A model generated the notes under the pieces. The model was not told where the DNA came from. It saw only the letters and a program-made list of their open reading frames with translations, and searched no databases. From Microbulbifer rhizosphaerae (GTDB taxonomy: Bacteria; Pseudomonadota; Gammaproteobacteria; Pseudomonadales; Cellvibrionaceae), in assembly GCF_014191725.1 (NCBI RefSeq), contig NZ_JACHWZ010000017.1, positions 1 through 64,000 on the forward strand: DNA of 64,000 bases. Direction: 5' to 3'. Positions 1 through 9,209 of this stretch are shown here, in pieces. A program made the position numbers and the translations under genes. The number at the start of each line of letters is the position of its first letter. Position 1 is the first letter of the stretch.

Positions 1-94
1 CCCCCTCGATGTGGCTCTGTGTTTAGGGTTCTTTCCAGCCTCCAAACATAACCCACGATGTCGAGGCTGGGCAGGTCAATCCATGATGTCTACA

Positions 95-130
95 GCGGGC
101 CTGCGGCCCGCGAGCCGAGCTGGGGCTCGG
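95..130. repeat. Double palindromic repeat downstream of mannonate dehydratase
   Basis: Two adjacent hairpins are visible: GCGGGC (95-100) pairing with GCCCGC (106-111), then CCGAGC (115-120) pairing with GCTCGG (125-130). The GCGGGCC...GGCCCGC core recurs in the repeats near 46.17 kb and 47.0 kb, so this is probably a copy of the same dispersed family. It could also act as a 3' RNA-stabilising structure for the gene ending at 141. Bases 1-94 show no gene. Confidence 0.5.
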
Positions 131-140
131 CGCTCCCGGC

Positions 141-1352
141 TTACCAATCGTGCATGGAGCCGTCTTCCAGGCGGTTCACCGGCAAATAAGCTCTCTGGTA
201 GGGAAACTGTTCCGCAAGCGGCTCGTCGATATCCACACCCAGCCCCGGTGCGTCGCCGGGGTGCAGGTAGCCGTCGGCGAACTGGTATTGGTGGGGGAAG
301 ACCGCATCGGTATCCGCGGTGTGACGCATATATTCCTGGATGCCGAAATTGGGAATCGACAGGCCGAAGTGCAGCGCCGCGGCCATGGTGACCGGGGACA
401 GGTCGGTGGCGCCGTGGCAGCCGGTGCGCACCTTGTACAGCTCGGCGAGGTTGGCGATGCGCTTAAGATGGGTGATGCCGCCGGCGTGCAGCACGGTGGC
501 TCGGATATAGTCGACCAGCTGTTCCTCGATCAATTGCTTGCAGTCCCAGATGGTGTTGAACACTTCGCCCACTGCCAGCGGTGTGGTGCTGTGTTGGCGG
601 ATCAGGCGGAAGTTGGCCTGGTTTTCCGCCGGCACCGCGTCTTCCAGCCAGAACAACCGGTAGGGCTCCAGGTCTTTGGCCAGCCGCGCCGCCTCGATGG
701 GGGTGAGGCGGTGGTGCACGTCGTGCAGCAGGTGCACGTCCCAGCCCAACTGCTCCCGCGCCGCGGCGAACAGCTCGGGGGCGCTGCGCAGGTATTTTTC
801 CGTGGACCAGAGGTTTTCGGTGGGCAGGTCCGCGTCCGCGGGCTCGTAGAAATCCTTGTCCTTGGAAACACCGTAGGTGGAGGCGAGCCCGGGCACGCCG
901 GATTGCAGGCGCACCGCGCGATAGCCGCGGTCGATATAGCGCTGCGCTTCCGCCAGGGTGTCCTCGATGGTCACACCGTTGGCGTGGCCGTAGACCATGC
1001 AGCCCTCGCGGCAGGCGCCGCCGAGCAGTTGGTAGAGAGGCAGGCCCGCGGCCTTGGCTTTGATATCCCAGAGGGCCATATCCACCGCGGCGATGGCGGA
1101 CATGGTCACCGGGCCCCGGCGCCAGTAGGCGCCGCGGTAGAGGTACTGCCAGGTGTCTTCGATTTTGTGCGCGTCGCGGCCGATCAGGCAGGGAATAACG
1201 TGGTCGTTCAGGTAGCTGGCCACCGCCAGCTCGCGGCCGTTCAGGGTGGCATCGCCGACGCCGTGCAGGCCGGAATCGGTTTCGATTTTCAGGGTGACGA
1301 AATTGCGCCCGGGACAGGTGATGATCACGCGGGCGGCAGTGATTTTCGACAT
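141..1352 (-). CDS. manD: D-mannonate dehydratase (enolase superfamily, ManD/RspA type)
   Basis: Cytoplasmic enzyme expected to dehydrate D-mannonate to 2-keto-3-deoxygluconate in uronic acid catabolism. At 403 residues it has the normal ManD length. ManD landmarks are visible in order: Asn near 38 (TLNGRE), His near 122 (VYGHANG), Tyr near 159 (STYGV), the Asp/His pair in LLHDVHH near 210-212, metal-ligand glutamates in [10 protein letters not shown] and AVGEVFNT, then [10 protein letters not shown] and the conserved C-terminus [11 protein letters not shown]. It is the last gene of the minus-strand series GH3-GH43-DUF4380 and lies near a GH67 alpha-glucuronidase, which suits a role downstream of glucuronate released from xylan. 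Some ManD-fold relatives have little mannonate activity, so substrate is inferred. No other uronate genes (uxaC, uxuB) are in the window. Confidence 0.9.
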   Translation of the reverse strand: MSKITAARVIITCPGRNFVTLKIETDSGLHGVGDATLNGRELAVASYLNDHVIPCLIGRDAHKIEDTWQYLYRGAYWRRGPVTMSAIAAVDMALWDIKAKAAGLPLYQLLGGACREGCMVYGHANGVTIEDTLAEAQRYIDRGYRAVRLQSGVPGLASTYGVSKDKDFYEPADADLPTENLWSTEKYLRSAPELFAAAREQLGWDVHLLHDVHHRLTPIEAARLAKDLEPYRLFWLEDAVPAENQANFRLIRQHSTTPLAVGEVFNTIWDCKQLIEEQLVDYIRATVLHAGGITHLKRIANLAELYKVRTGCHGATDLSPVTMAAALHFGLSIPNFGIQEYMRHTADTDAVFPHQYQFADGYLHPGDAPGLGVDIDEPLAEQFPYQRAYLPVNRLEDGSMHDW

Positions 1353-1388
1353 GGAGTTTCTGTCCTTCGGGAGTTGGGTCTTTTGCCC

Positions 1389-1463
1389 TGTAGGAGCGGC
1401 CGTTGGCCGCGATCGACGGTGGGTAAATTCTCAGATCGATCGCGGCCAACGGCCGCTCCTACA
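1389..1463. repeat. REP-like palindromic repeat (TGTAGGAGC family), intergenic
   Basis: Two perfectly complementary 28-base arms (1389-1416 and 1436-1463), beginning TGTAGGAGCGGCCGTTGGCC, surround a 19-base spacer. It sits between manD and the DUF4380 gene, the usual intergenic setting for REP elements. The same family occurs at 3.7, 7.7, 56.3 and 62.9 kb, with related CCTGCTTGCAGGCGAA-type arms near 42.1 and 43.8 kb. Confidence 0.9.
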
Positions 1464-1479
1464 AAAGGGGGAAATTCGG

Positions 1480-2505
1480 TCAGGGCGTTTCGAGACCCAG
1501 CTCCCGCAATGCGCGCAGATGTCCCTCGACGGTGTCCTCCCCGGTATAGGCCACCGCGTGCCATTTTTCCGTGGCGGACATGGATTCGCCGGGGGCGAGT
1601 GTGCGGTAGGGCCCGTGCACTTCCAGTTCCAGCACCCCGCTGCCCGGCTGCGCCGGGTCCGCTTCCAGGTAGAGTTCCACCAGGCTCTGGTCCGGGTGTA
1701 TGGCGTCGCGGGGCAGCAGTGGGAATTCGATCACGAAAAGCTGGTCGTCGGTAAAGGCTGCAAACCAGCCGGCGGCGGGCTCGATATAGGCCTTGGCCTT
1801 GATCTGTTCGCCGCGGGTGAAATCGAAAAATCCGCGCTTGCGTTTTTCTTCATCGGCCTTGGCTTCGCCGGCCATCTCGGGAAATTTCGACAGACGCAGG
1901 TCGCTGTCGAAATCCTTCACCGGCACATAGACCCGGGTTTCCGGCCCCACCCGGGTGTTGAACCAGATATCCCAGCTCACGGCTTCGTCCCGGCGGTTGA
2001 CGGCTTCCACCCGATGCTCCAGGGCGTCGCCATCCAGACGGACTTCCTTGGTGAGCTGCAGGCCGGTGACCGGGCTCACCGGCGAGACGATTTTTGCCGA
2101 GGTGTCGGTGAGTTCGGCCAGGGAGTATTTGCTCAGCACGGTGAAAGGGTCCGGCGGCCAGTCCGCCTTCGCTGCGCGGCGTTCGGGATTCACGGTCTGC
2201 TGTCCCCACCAGTTGCTCTGCGGCCCCGGCCAGACGATATGGCCGAAGTAGGGGATAAAGCCGGCGTCCGCGGAGACTTCGGGCGCGGGTTGTTCGCGCA
2301 CCGCCTCGCCCACTTTCAACAGGTTGTCCCGGCCGGCGGCGGCAAACCCCAGGCCGCGGCCGCCCAGTCCGGTGGTGAAGCTGTAGCTCAGCTTGTCGTT
2401 TTGCAGCCGGTGCACCTCGACCTCGCGGGTGTCCGGATCGGCACAGGCTGCAGCGGCGGTAAGCAGGCCCGCCAGCAGGCAGGGGATTCTTTTGCTGTTT
2501 TTCAT
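1480..2505 (-). CDS. Exported DUF4380-type protein (aldose-epimerase-like fold)
   Basis: The product is 341 residues with an N-terminal signal peptide (basic KNSKR, hydrophobic stretch, then AAAACADPD), so it is probably exported; a lipoprotein is possible but the residue three before Cys is Ala rather than Leu. The body resembles DUF4380/galactose-mutarotase-like beta proteins, with features such as GGRGLGF, HIVWPGPQ and WDIWFNTRVGPETRVYVP. No enzymatic role is established for this family; a sugar-binding or mutarotase role is an inference from fold and context. It starts 3 bases after the stop of the GH43 gene, so the two are almost certainly co-transcribed and it probably acts with the xylan-debranching enzymes. 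Confidence 0.7.
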   Translation of the reverse strand: MKNSKRIPCLLAGLLTAAAACADPDTREVEVHRLQNDKLSYSFTTGLGGRGLGFAAAGRDNLLKVGEAVREQPAPEVSADAGFIPYFGHIVWPGPQSNWWGQQTVNPERRAAKADWPPDPFTVLSKYSLAELTDTSAKIVSPVSPVTGLQLTKEVRLDGDALEHRVEAVNRRDEAVSWDIWFNTRVGPETRVYVPVKDFDSDLRLSKFPEMAGEAKADEEKRKRGFFDFTRGEQIKAKAYIEPAAGWFAAFTDDQLFVIEFPLLPRDAIHPDQSLVELYLEADPAQPGSGVLELEVHGPYRTLAPGESMSATEKWHAVAYTGEDTVEGHLRALRELGLETP

Positions 2506-2508
2506 GGT

Positions 2509-3636
2509 TCAGTCCGCAAAGGCGCTCAGGGTTTGGATGCTGCCGTCGTCGTTGTGCGCAAGCGGCATCATTTTCACATTGCGCAGGTGGGTCTGGCCGC
2601 CGGAGAGCTGGGTGTCGTGGTAGAAGAGATACCACTGGCCGTCGAATTCCGCGATGGAGTGATGGTTGGTCCAGCCCAACACCGGTTCAAGGAGTATGCC
2701 GCGATAGGTGAAGGGGCCGTAGGGGCTGTCGCCGGTGGCGTAGGCGATATTGTGGGTGTCACCGGTGGAGTAGGAGAAGTAATAGGTATCGCCGTACTTG
2801 TGCAGCCAGGCGGCTTCGAAGAAACGCTTGTCGTTGTCGCCGGCGGGAATGGGGCTGCCGTCTTCGTATTGCAGCAGCACTTTCTTCGGCTGTTCGGCAA
2901 AGCTCAACATATCATCGGAGAGTTTCGCCACCATCGGTGCAAGGGCCGGCTTGTCGTCGGCAGGGTAGCTGTCCTCCGCCACATATTCCCCCGTCTGCCA
3001 GCGCTGCAGCTGGCCGCCCCAGATGCCGCCGAAGTACAGGTAGTGCTCGCCGTTGTCCTCGAACACGGTCGGGTCGATGCTATAGCTGCCGGGGATGGGT
3101 TTTTCCAACGGCTCGAAGGGGCCGGTGGGGGAATCGCTCACCGCCACGCCGATGCGGAAGATATCCTGCTTGTCCTTGGAGGGGAAATACAGGTAGTACT
3201 TGTCGCCTTTTCTGGCGGCGTCCGGTGCCCACATCTGGCGGCCGGCCCAGGGGACGTCGTCCAGCGAGAGCGCCACGCCGTTGTCGATCACCTCACCGCC
3301 CAGCTTGTCCATGGACAGGATATGGTAGTCGCGCATCGCGAAGTGCGCGCCGGTGTCGTCCATGGGGATATCGGTTTCGATATCGTGGGAGGGATAAATA
3401 TAGAGCTTGTCGTCCCACACGTGGGCGGAGGGGTCGGCGGTGTAGATATGGGAAACCAGCGGCTCGGAGACGAATTTGCGCTCCTGGGCCATGCGTCGGT
3501 TTTCGGCTTCTTTCTGGATTACGTCGGGAACTTCAGCCTGTGCTGTACTGGCGGCTTCAGGTTTTCCGCCGTCGCAGGCAGAGAGGGCGGCGGCCAGTGC
3601 CACGAGGGCGGGCAGTGCCCGTTTCTTCATCATCAT
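2509..3636 (-). CDS. Glycoside hydrolase family 43 lipoprotein
   Basis: Five-bladed beta-propeller hydrolase, probably a beta-xylosidase or alpha-L-arabinofuranosidase acting in the periplasm or on the outer membrane. The three GH43 acidic residues are visible: Asp near 68 (ADPSAHVW), Asp near 188 (SIDPTVF) and Glu near 274 (FFEAAWL). A signal peptide ends in a lipobox (LSAC) followed by a low-complexity spacer. I chose the ATG at 3636 because GGAG lies 9 bases upstream; an upstream ATG at 3651 would add five residues but would overlap that ribosome-binding site. It follows the GH3 gene after a repeat-filled gap and precedes the DUF4380 gene by 3 bases. Exact substrate cannot be read from the sequence. 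Confidence 0.87.
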   Translation of the reverse strand: MMMKKRALPALVALAAALSACDGGKPEAASTAQAEVPDVIQKEAENRRMAQERKFVSEPLVSHIYTADPSAHVWDDKLYIYPSHDIETDIPMDDTGAHFAMRDYHILSMDKLGGEVIDNGVALSLDDVPWAGRQMWAPDAARKGDKYYLYFPSKDKQDIFRIGVAVSDSPTGPFEPLEKPIPGSYSIDPTVFEDNGEHYLYFGGIWGGQLQRWQTGEYVAEDSYPADDKPALAPMVAKLSDDMLSFAEQPKKVLLQYEDGSPIPAGDNDKRFFEAAWLHKYGDTYYFSYSTGDTHNIAYATGDSPYGPFTYRGILLEPVLGWTNHHSIAEFDGQWYLFYHDTQLSGGQTHLRNVKMMPLAHNDDGSIQTLSAFAD

Positions 3637-3682
3637 TATTGGTTTCTCCATTTTTTATTTATGTGTCGGTTTTTGTTTCTGT

Positions 3683-3843
3683 TGTAGGAGCGGCGGGGCG
3701 GCCATCCGCCGTTGGCCGCGACAAATCGGCAGGATAGCCGATTTGGACGCCGCAGGCGCCCGGAGGGCGAGCGCCATGGATGGCGCGAGTCAGCGGCATG
3801 AGCTACGAAGTGAGGCAGATCGCGGCCAACGGCCGCTCCTACA
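3683..3843. repeat. Compound REP-like repeat, intergenic
   Basis: The element opens with TGTAGGAGCGGCGGGGCGGCC and closes with the complementary outer end GGCCGCTCCTACA, with about 120 bases between. The left end resembles the copy inside the GH95 gene (GGCGGGGCGGCC), whereas the right end resembles the copy at 1.4 kb (GATCGCGGCCAACGG). It therefore looks like a hybrid of two subfamilies. It fills the gap between the GH3 stop and the GH43 start. Confidence 0.8.
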
Positions 3844-3846
3844 AGG

Positions 3847-6252
3847 TTATCCTTCCACCATCAGTGTGGCGGTTTTCAGGTCCGCGGAATTGCCACCCAC
3901 CATAATCTCAAATTCCCCCGGTTCGACAACCCTTTGCATGGTGCTGTTCCACAGGGACAGTGCTTCCGGGCCGAGGGTGAAACGTAGTTCACGTTTTTCA
4001 CCCGGCTGCAGGGTGACGCGTCGGAAGCCGCGCAGTTCTTTTACCGGCCGGGTCACCGAGGCCACCCTGTCGCGGATATAGAGTTGTACCACTTCGTCGC
4101 CAGGGTACCCGCCGGTATTTTCCACCGCCACCGAGACTTGTACTGAACCGTCTGTTTTGATCGTCGGCGCGGAGAGTTGCGGCTCACCTATTTTGAAAGT
4201 CGTGTAGCTGAGGCCGTAACCGAAGGGAAACAGCGGAGATTTGTCGTCGAACAGGTAGCCGCGCCGGGAGCTGGGTTTGTGGTTGTAGTAGAGGGGCAGC
4301 TGGCCCACATTGCGCGGGAAGGTAACCGGCAGTTTGCCGCCGGGGTTGATATCGCCGAACAGCGCTTCGGCCACCGCGGTGCCGCCCTCCTGGCCCAGGT
4401 ACCAGCCCTCGATCAGGCTGTTGGCGCGGGCGGCGATATTTTCCAGCGCCGGCGGGCGGCCGTTGATCAGCACTACCACCACCGGTTTGCCCAGCTCGAA
4501 CATGGCCTGGGCCAGTTCCTCCTGCTCGCCTACTAAGCGCAGGCTGGAGCGGTCTCCCAGGTGGTTGTTCGCCCAGGCCTCGCGGCTGGTCTGCTCGGTG
4601 TCGCCGAGCACCAGCACTATGGCGTCGGCATCTTGCGCCACCTGTACCGCCTGTTGGATGCGCTCGCGGTTTTCCTGCGGGTCCGCCTGGGTCACTTCGC
4701 TCGCCCACCAGTCGGAACTCTCGGTAATGCGCGCGCCCTCGGAGTGCACGACATTCGCCGCATCGCCCAGCCTGGCCTGAATGCCGTCGAGAATGCTCAC
4801 GGTGTGGCGCGGCTGGCCGGAGTAGCCGCCCAGACGTAGTGCCGCGGCATTGGGGCCGATTACCGCCAGGGTTTTCAGTGCGCTTTCATCCAAAGGCAGG
4901 GTGCCGTCATTTTTCAACAGCACCAGGGATTTGCGCGCGGCCTCCAGGGCCAGTTCGCGGGCTTCGGGCTCGCCGGCGAGGGTTTCGGCGCGGTCCGGAT
5001 CGCCGTAGGGGTTTTCGAACAGACCGGCGTTGAATTTCAGGGTCAGCATGCGCCGCACCGCGTCGTCCAGTTGCGCCTCCGGCACCCGGCCCTCGCGCAC
5101 CGCCGCGGCGAGGGTGATGTAACCCTGGCCGTCTGGCAGGTCCGAATCCACGCCGGCGCCCAGTGCCGCGGCGGCCGCGGACTCCATATCCGGCAGCAGG
5201 TGGTGCAGGTCGACCAGCTGGGGTATCGCCCCGTAGTCGCTCACCACAGCACCCTCGAAACCCCACTCCCCGCGCAGCACCTCTTCCAGCATCCACTTGT
5301 TGACGTGGCTGGGGACGCCGTCGATCTCGTTGTAGGAGGCCATCAGTGCGCCCAGTTCAGTGCGCTTGACCACCTGCTCGAAGGGCGGGAAGAAATACTC
5401 CCGCAGGGTGCGCTCACCGAAGGGGGCGGCGCCCACGTTGATGCCGCTCTCCGGCTGGCCGTGGCCGGTCATATGCTTGAGGGTGGCGAAGACCCTGTCC
5501 TCCGCCAGCGGCAGGGTTTCGCCCTGCAAGCCTTTCACCGCAGCCACGCCCATCTCGCCCACCAGGTAGGGGTCTTCGCCGAAGGTCTCCTCGATGCGCC
5601 CCCAGCGCGGGTCGCGGGCGATATCCACTACCGGCGACAGAACCAGCGGTACGCCGCGGGCGCGTACCTCACCGGCGATCGCAGCGTTTACCCGTTGCAC
5701 CAGCTGCGGGTCCCAACTGCTGGCCAGGGCGATGGCCTGGGGAAAACTGGTAGCGTCGTTGGCGGCCAGGCCGTGCAGCGCCTCCTCGTGGAATAGCACC
5801 GGGATGCCGAGGCGGGTTTCCTCCAGTGCGTATTTCTGCACCGCATTGACGAACTCCACGTGATCGCGCGGGTTGCGCCAGCGCGGGCCGTCGTCATTGT
5901 CGGGGGAGGGCGCGCCGCGGCGGTCAGAGGGCCGGGCGATATGACCGATGCCGTGGGGGTGGGCGTCGCGGGCTTTGGCCGGGTCGAAATTGAGTTCGGC
6001 GTCGACGATATCCGCCTTGCCCTGCCACAGGGTGGTGATCTGGGCGACTTTTTCGTCCAGGGTCATGCGCGCCAGCAGGTCCTCCACGCGGGTTGCTACC
6101 GGTGCCGACGGATCGCGGTACAGGGGCGCGGACGGTTCGGCATCGGCGAGCTGAGGCCCGGAGTTCAGCTTGAGCGCGACGACGGCGGCAATACAAAGTC
6201 CGGCGCCGAGGCCGATGGCGAGCCGGCGTCTGGATGGATTCGCTGATTCCAT
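3847..6252 (-). CDS. Glycoside hydrolase family 3 (beta-glucosidase/beta-xylosidase)
   Basis: An exported 801-residue GH3 enzyme that should remove terminal beta-linked glucose or xylose from oligosaccharides. The N-terminus has SRRRLAIGLGAGLC, so export is by Sec or possibly Tat. The GH3 barrel carries the nucleophile Asp near 339 in VVSDYGAI, with family blocks RDPRWGRIEETFGEDPYL and the KHMTGHG loop near 259. The second alpha/beta domain (about 400-620) is followed by an Fn3-like C-terminal domain containing GDEVVQLYIRD. It is the first gene of the minus-strand series towards manD and diverges from the GH67 gene; the xyl-box-like operator at 6301-6314 lies about 50 bases upstream of its start. 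Position in a xylan locus favours a xylosidase, but GH3 specificity is not readable here. Confidence 0.92.
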   Translation of the reverse strand: MESANPSRRRLAIGLGAGLCIAAVVALKLNSGPQLADAEPSAPLYRDPSAPVATRVEDLLARMTLDEKVAQITTLWQGKADIVDAELNFDPAKARDAHPHGIGHIARPSDRRGAPSPDNDDGPRWRNPRDHVEFVNAVQKYALEETRLGIPVLFHEEALHGLAANDATSFPQAIALASSWDPQLVQRVNAAIAGEVRARGVPLVLSPVVDIARDPRWGRIEETFGEDPYLVGEMGVAAVKGLQGETLPLAEDRVFATLKHMTGHGQPESGINVGAAPFGERTLREYFFPPFEQVVKRTELGALMASYNEIDGVPSHVNKWMLEEVLRGEWGFEGAVVSDYGAIPQLVDLHHLLPDMESAAAAALGAGVDSDLPDGQGYITLAAAVREGRVPEAQLDDAVRRMLTLKFNAGLFENPYGDPDRAETLAGEPEARELALEAARKSLVLLKNDGTLPLDESALKTLAVIGPNAAALRLGGYSGQPRHTVSILDGIQARLGDAANVVHSEGARITESSDWWASEVTQADPQENRERIQQAVQVAQDADAIVLVLGDTEQTSREAWANNHLGDRSSLRLVGEQEELAQAMFELGKPVVVVLINGRPPALENIAARANSLIEGWYLGQEGGTAVAEALFGDINPGGKLPVTFPRNVGQLPLYYNHKPSSRRGYLFDDKSPLFPFGYGLSYTTFKIGEPQLSAPTIKTDGSVQVSVAVENTGGYPGDEVVQLYIRDRVASVTRPVKELRGFRRVTLQPGEKRELRFTLGPEALSLWNSTMQRVVEPGEFEIMVGGNSADLKTATLMVEG

Positions 6253-6300
6253 GGGGCTTTCTCCCTTTGTTTTTATTGTGTGTTATGGTATGGCAGAATA

Positions 6301-6314
6301 TGATAGCGCTACCA
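6301..6314. promoter_or_regulatory. LacI-type operator, xyl-box-like, between GH3 and GH67
   Basis: The 14-base sequence TGATAGCGCTACCA is a palindrome with one mismatch around a central CG. It closely resembles the xyl-box TGGTAGCGCTAACA described for the xylan regulon of Xanthomonas. It lies in the 121-base gap between two divergent xylan genes, so one site could control both. A second site of the same design is at 9564-9577. Confidence 0.75.
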
Positions 6315-6373
6315 TAATAAATCCATGCGCCGTCTTGTCAAAAGAATTCCAATAAAAAATCGAGGTGAGAGTA

Positions 6374-8626
6374 ATGCGCGTTGGAGCCCTCTGGTGTCGA
6401 TTGATTTTGCCCTTGCTGATACTGTCCTCACCCTTTTCCCGGGCCGAGGACGGCTACGACCTGTGGTTGCGTTATCAGGAGCTTCCAGCGGAATGGCGCT
6501 CGGCCAACGCAAAATCCCTGCGCTCGCTGGTGGCGCCGCAAAATCCTTCTCCTACCCTGGCCGCCGCGCGGGATGAGCTGTCGCGCGGTCTACGGGGGCT
6601 GTTGGGGGAAGAGGTTCGCTTGAATGAAAAGGCCGGTAGGGGCGCGCTGCTGATCGGCACGCCGGCGTCGTCGCCGCTGATTGCCGGGCTTGATCTGCCG
6701 CTCGGCGACCTGGGGAACGAGGGCTATGTGATTCGCAGCGTCGAGATCGGCGGCCGCGCCGCCACCGCCATCGCCGCCAACAGCGATATCGGTGTGCTCT
6801 ACGGCACTTTTCACTTCCTGCGCCTGTTGCAGACCCGCCAGCCGCTGGTGGACCTGGCGATCGAGAGCAGGCCGAGTGTTCAGCTGCGCCTGCTCAACCA
6901 CTGGGACAACCTGGACGGCAGCGTCGAGCGCGGCTACGCCGGGCAGTCCCTGTGGGACTGGTGGAAACTGCCGGACTACCGCGACCCCCGCTATACCGAC
7001 TACGCCCGCGCCAACGCCTCCCTTGGCATCAACGGCACGGTGCTCAACAACGTCAACACCAATGCAAACAGCCTGACCCCGGGCTATATCGCCAAGACCG
7101 CGGCCCTCGCGGAGGTGTTCCGCCCCTACGGTATCCGCGTCTACCTCTCCGCGCGCTTCAGCGCCCCGGTGGAGATCGGCAGCCTGGAAACCGCCGATCC
7201 CCGGGATCCCGCGGTGCGCGACTGGTGGAAAGCGAAGGTTGACGAAATTTACAAGGCCATCCCCGATTTCGGCGGATTCCTGGTGAAGGCCAATTCCGAG
7301 GGCCAGCCGGGGCCCCAGGACTATGGCCGCAGCCACGCCGAGGGCGCGAATATGCTCGCCGAGGCCCTGCGCCCCCACGGCGGCGCGGTGATGTGGCGGG
7401 CCTTTGTCTATTCCGACGTCAATCCGGAGGACAGGGCCAAGCAGGCCTACAGCGAGTTCCAGCCGCTGGACGGGCAGTTCGCCGACAATGTGCTGCTGCA
7501 GGTGAAGAACGGGCCCATCGACTTCCAGCCCCGGGAGCCCTTCCACCCGCTGTTCGGCGCCATGCCGTCGACCCCGCTGATGATGGAGTTCCAGATCACC
7601 AAGGAATACCTGGGGTTCGCCACCCACCTGGTCTACGTGGGTCCGCTGTACGAAGAGGTGCTGGATGCGGATACCTGCCAGCCTTCCCTCCTTGTAGGAG
7701 CGGCCGCTGGCCGCGATCGGCCCCAGATCGAGGCCAACGGCCGCTCCTACAACAATGAAGAATCATCCTGCGGAAATGGCGCCACCGTCGCCCGGGTAAT
7801 CGACGGCAGCCTGCACAACTATTCGCGCACCGGCGTCGCCGGCGTCGCCAATATCGGCAGGGATCGCAACTGGAGCGGCTCCATTTTCAACCAGGCCAAC
7901 TGGTACGTCTTCGGCCGCCTGGCCTGGAACCCGGACCTCGGCGCCCAAGAAATCGCCGAAGAGTGGCTGAAGATGACCTTTACCGCGGATAAGCAATTTG
8001 TCGACGCCGCGGCGGAAATGATGATGCGCTCGCGGGAAGCGGCAGTGGATTACATGACGCCCCTGGGGCTTGCGCACCTGATGGGCACCGATCATCACTA
8101 CGGCCCCGCCCCCTGGGTTTCCGAACTCCCCCAGCCGGAGTGGAACCCGGTCTACTACCACCGCGCGGACAAAAACGGTATCGGCTTCGATCGCACCGCC
8201 GAGGGCAGCGACGCCGTCGCACAGTATGCGCCGCCCGTCGCCGGGCGCTTCGGCAGCCGGGCAAAAATCCCGGAGGAATACCTGCTGTGGTTTCACCACC
8301 TGCCCTGGGATTACACCACCAGTTCCGGCCGCATCCTGTGGGAGGAACTGGTTCACCGCTACGACCGCGGCGTGGGGGAAGTGGAGGCGATGCAGGCCAC
8401 CTGGGCGGAACTGAAACCCTTTGTGGACCCCGAGCGCTTTGCCGAGACCGACAGTTTCCTGCGCATCCAACAGCGGGAGGCGCGCTGGTGGCGGGACGCC
8501 AGCATCGCCTACTTCCGCGAGGTGTCCGGCTGCAAACTGCCGGCGGGGGTGCGCCCCCCGGAGCACTCGCTGGAGCACTACCGGTCCATCTCGTTTCCGC
8601 GATCGCTGGGCCAGCCGGGTGGGTGA
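6374..8626 (+). CDS. aguA: Alpha-glucuronidase, GH67, carrying an in-frame palindromic repeat
   Basis: Removes (4-O-methyl)-D-glucuronic acid from the non-reducing end of xylo-oligosaccharides. GH67 blocks are clear: [10 protein letters not shown] after the signal peptide, [10 protein letters not shown] with the general acid Glu, [13 protein letters not shown] and MEFQITKEY with the other catalytic carboxylates, and [11 protein letters not shown]. The ATG at 6374 is preferred over a GTG at 6365 because AGGTGA sits just upstream of it. The protein has about 30 extra residues between VLDADT and [10 protein letters not shown], where GH67 proteins normally run nearly straight through. Residues 441-460 of this insert are encoded by a REP-like palindrome (7693-7751). 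The catalytic motifs remain in frame on both sides, so the enzyme may still work, but that is unproven. Confidence 0.93.
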   Translation: MRVGALWCRLILPLLILSSPFSRAEDGYDLWLRYQELPAEWRSANAKSLRSLVAPQNPSPTLAAARDELSRGLRGLLGEEVRLNEKAGRGALLIGTPASSPLIAGLDLPLGDLGNEGYVIRSVEIGGRAATAIAANSDIGVLYGTFHFLRLLQTRQPLVDLAIESRPSVQLRLLNHWDNLDGSVERGYAGQSLWDWWKLPDYRDPRYTDYARANASLGINGTVLNNVNTNANSLTPGYIAKTAALAEVFRPYGIRVYLSARFSAPVEIGSLETADPRDPAVRDWWKAKVDEIYKAIPDFGGFLVKANSEGQPGPQDYGRSHAEGANMLAEALRPHGGAVMWRAFVYSDVNPEDRAKQAYSEFQPLDGQFADNVLLQVKNGPIDFQPREPFHPLFGAMPSTPLMMEFQITKEYLGFATHLVYVGPLYEEVLDADTCQPSLLVGAAAGRDRPQIEANGRSYNNEESSCGNGATVARVIDGSLHNYSRTGVAGVANIGRDRNWSGSIFNQANWYVFGRLAWNPDLGAQEIAEEWLKMTFTADKQFVDAAAEMMMRSREAAVDYMTPLGLAHLMGTDHHYGPAPWVSELPQPEWNPVYYHRADKNGIGFDRTAEGSDAVAQYAPPVAGRFGSRAKIPEEYLLWFHHLPWDYTTSSGRILWEELVHRYDRGVGEVEAMQATWAELKPFVDPERFAETDSFLRIQQREARWWRDASIAYFREVSGCKLPAGVRPPEHSLEHYRSISFPRSLGQPGG
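7693..7751. repeat. REP-like palindromic repeat inside the GH67 coding sequence
   Basis: The 20-base arms TGTAGGAGCGGCCGCTGGCC (7693-7712) and its near-complement ending in CTCCTACA at 7751 differ at one position. It belongs to the same family as the intergenic copies at 1.4 and 3.7 kb. It is translated as [20 protein letters not shown] without a stop. The element is 59 bases, so flanking bases must have been gained or lost to keep the frame. Confidence 0.92.
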
Positions 8627-8759
8627 CCACTGAGGGAGCCGGCGCCGAAACGGCGGGAACACCGGCAGACGCGGGAGTGTGCTGCTACGCTGGAGTCGTC
8701 CCGGCAACGCATGACCATGGCACCGGGATCACACATATCCCACGCCAGGAGACAGAGAG

Positions 8760-9209
8760 ATGCTCCACGCCCCCACAGCCGTTGTCCGCTTTTCACTGCC
8801 CTTGCTTGCGGTTCTCGCACTTTCCGCGTGGACCCGGGCTGCCGACGAGACCGTTGGGGAACCGCAGCTGTCGGCGGCACAGACCAAGGTGGTGGAGGAG
8901 CAGATCGCCGGGCTCAAGTCTGCGGAGGGGCGCCAACTGGCGTCGAAGTGGAGCAACGCGAAGAAGGTAGCCGAGGTCATGTGCCAGCCTCTGGCCCTGG
9001 AGACACTGAGGGCGCGGGTCCCGGGAACGGACCGGGTCTTCCTCGGCACCGAAGATCAAGGCACCTTGACGCTGTCCAGCAACCGGCTGTTGTCGGGCCG
9101 AGGCGAGCTGCGTCTCGGAAACGACTGGAGGGAGTTCCTCTTCGATTGCCATCTCGATCCCGACACGGGCAAGGCCACCGCCTTTCGGGTTACTTTCGAG
9201 GAACGTTGA
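8760..9209 (+). CDS. Small exported protein, DUF930-like
   Basis: A 149-residue protein with a signal peptide (hydrophobic FSLPLLAVLALSAWTRA) and a good ribosome-binding site (AGGAGA upstream of ATG). The mature part has one Cys in the EVMCQPLALE segment and another in EFLFDCHLD, which could form a disulfide. The pattern Cys-LALE ... DRVFLG ... WREFLFDCHLDPDTGKATAF resembles DUF930 proteins, best known from alphaproteobacteria and of unknown function. It lies between the GH67 gene and a TonB-dependent receptor, but nothing ties it to xylan use. The coding call is good; the family assignment is tentative. Confidence 0.65.
   Translation: MLHAPTAVVRFSLPLLAVLALSAWTRAADETVGEPQLSAAQTKVVEEQIAGLKSAEGRQLASKWSNAKKVAEVMCQPLALETLRARVPGTDRVFLGTEDQGTLTLSSNRLLSGRGELRLGNDWREFLFDCHLDPDTGKATAFRVTFEER

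Noticed and set aside
1389-1463. CRISPR array from recurring palindromes
   Set aside because: Copies are kilobases apart, are full inverted repeats with variable interiors, and there are no regular spacers or cas genes.
150-1754. Long open frame on the plus strand opposite manD
   Set aside because: It is antisense to a clear enolase-superfamily gene, has the low-complexity Val/Gly/His-rich composition of a shadow in G+C-rich DNA, and shows no domain.
1246-3687. An 813-codon plus-strand frame across DUF4380 and GH43
   Set aside because: Both antisense genes are recognised families with tight operon spacing and lipobox or signal features; the plus frame matches nothing I know.
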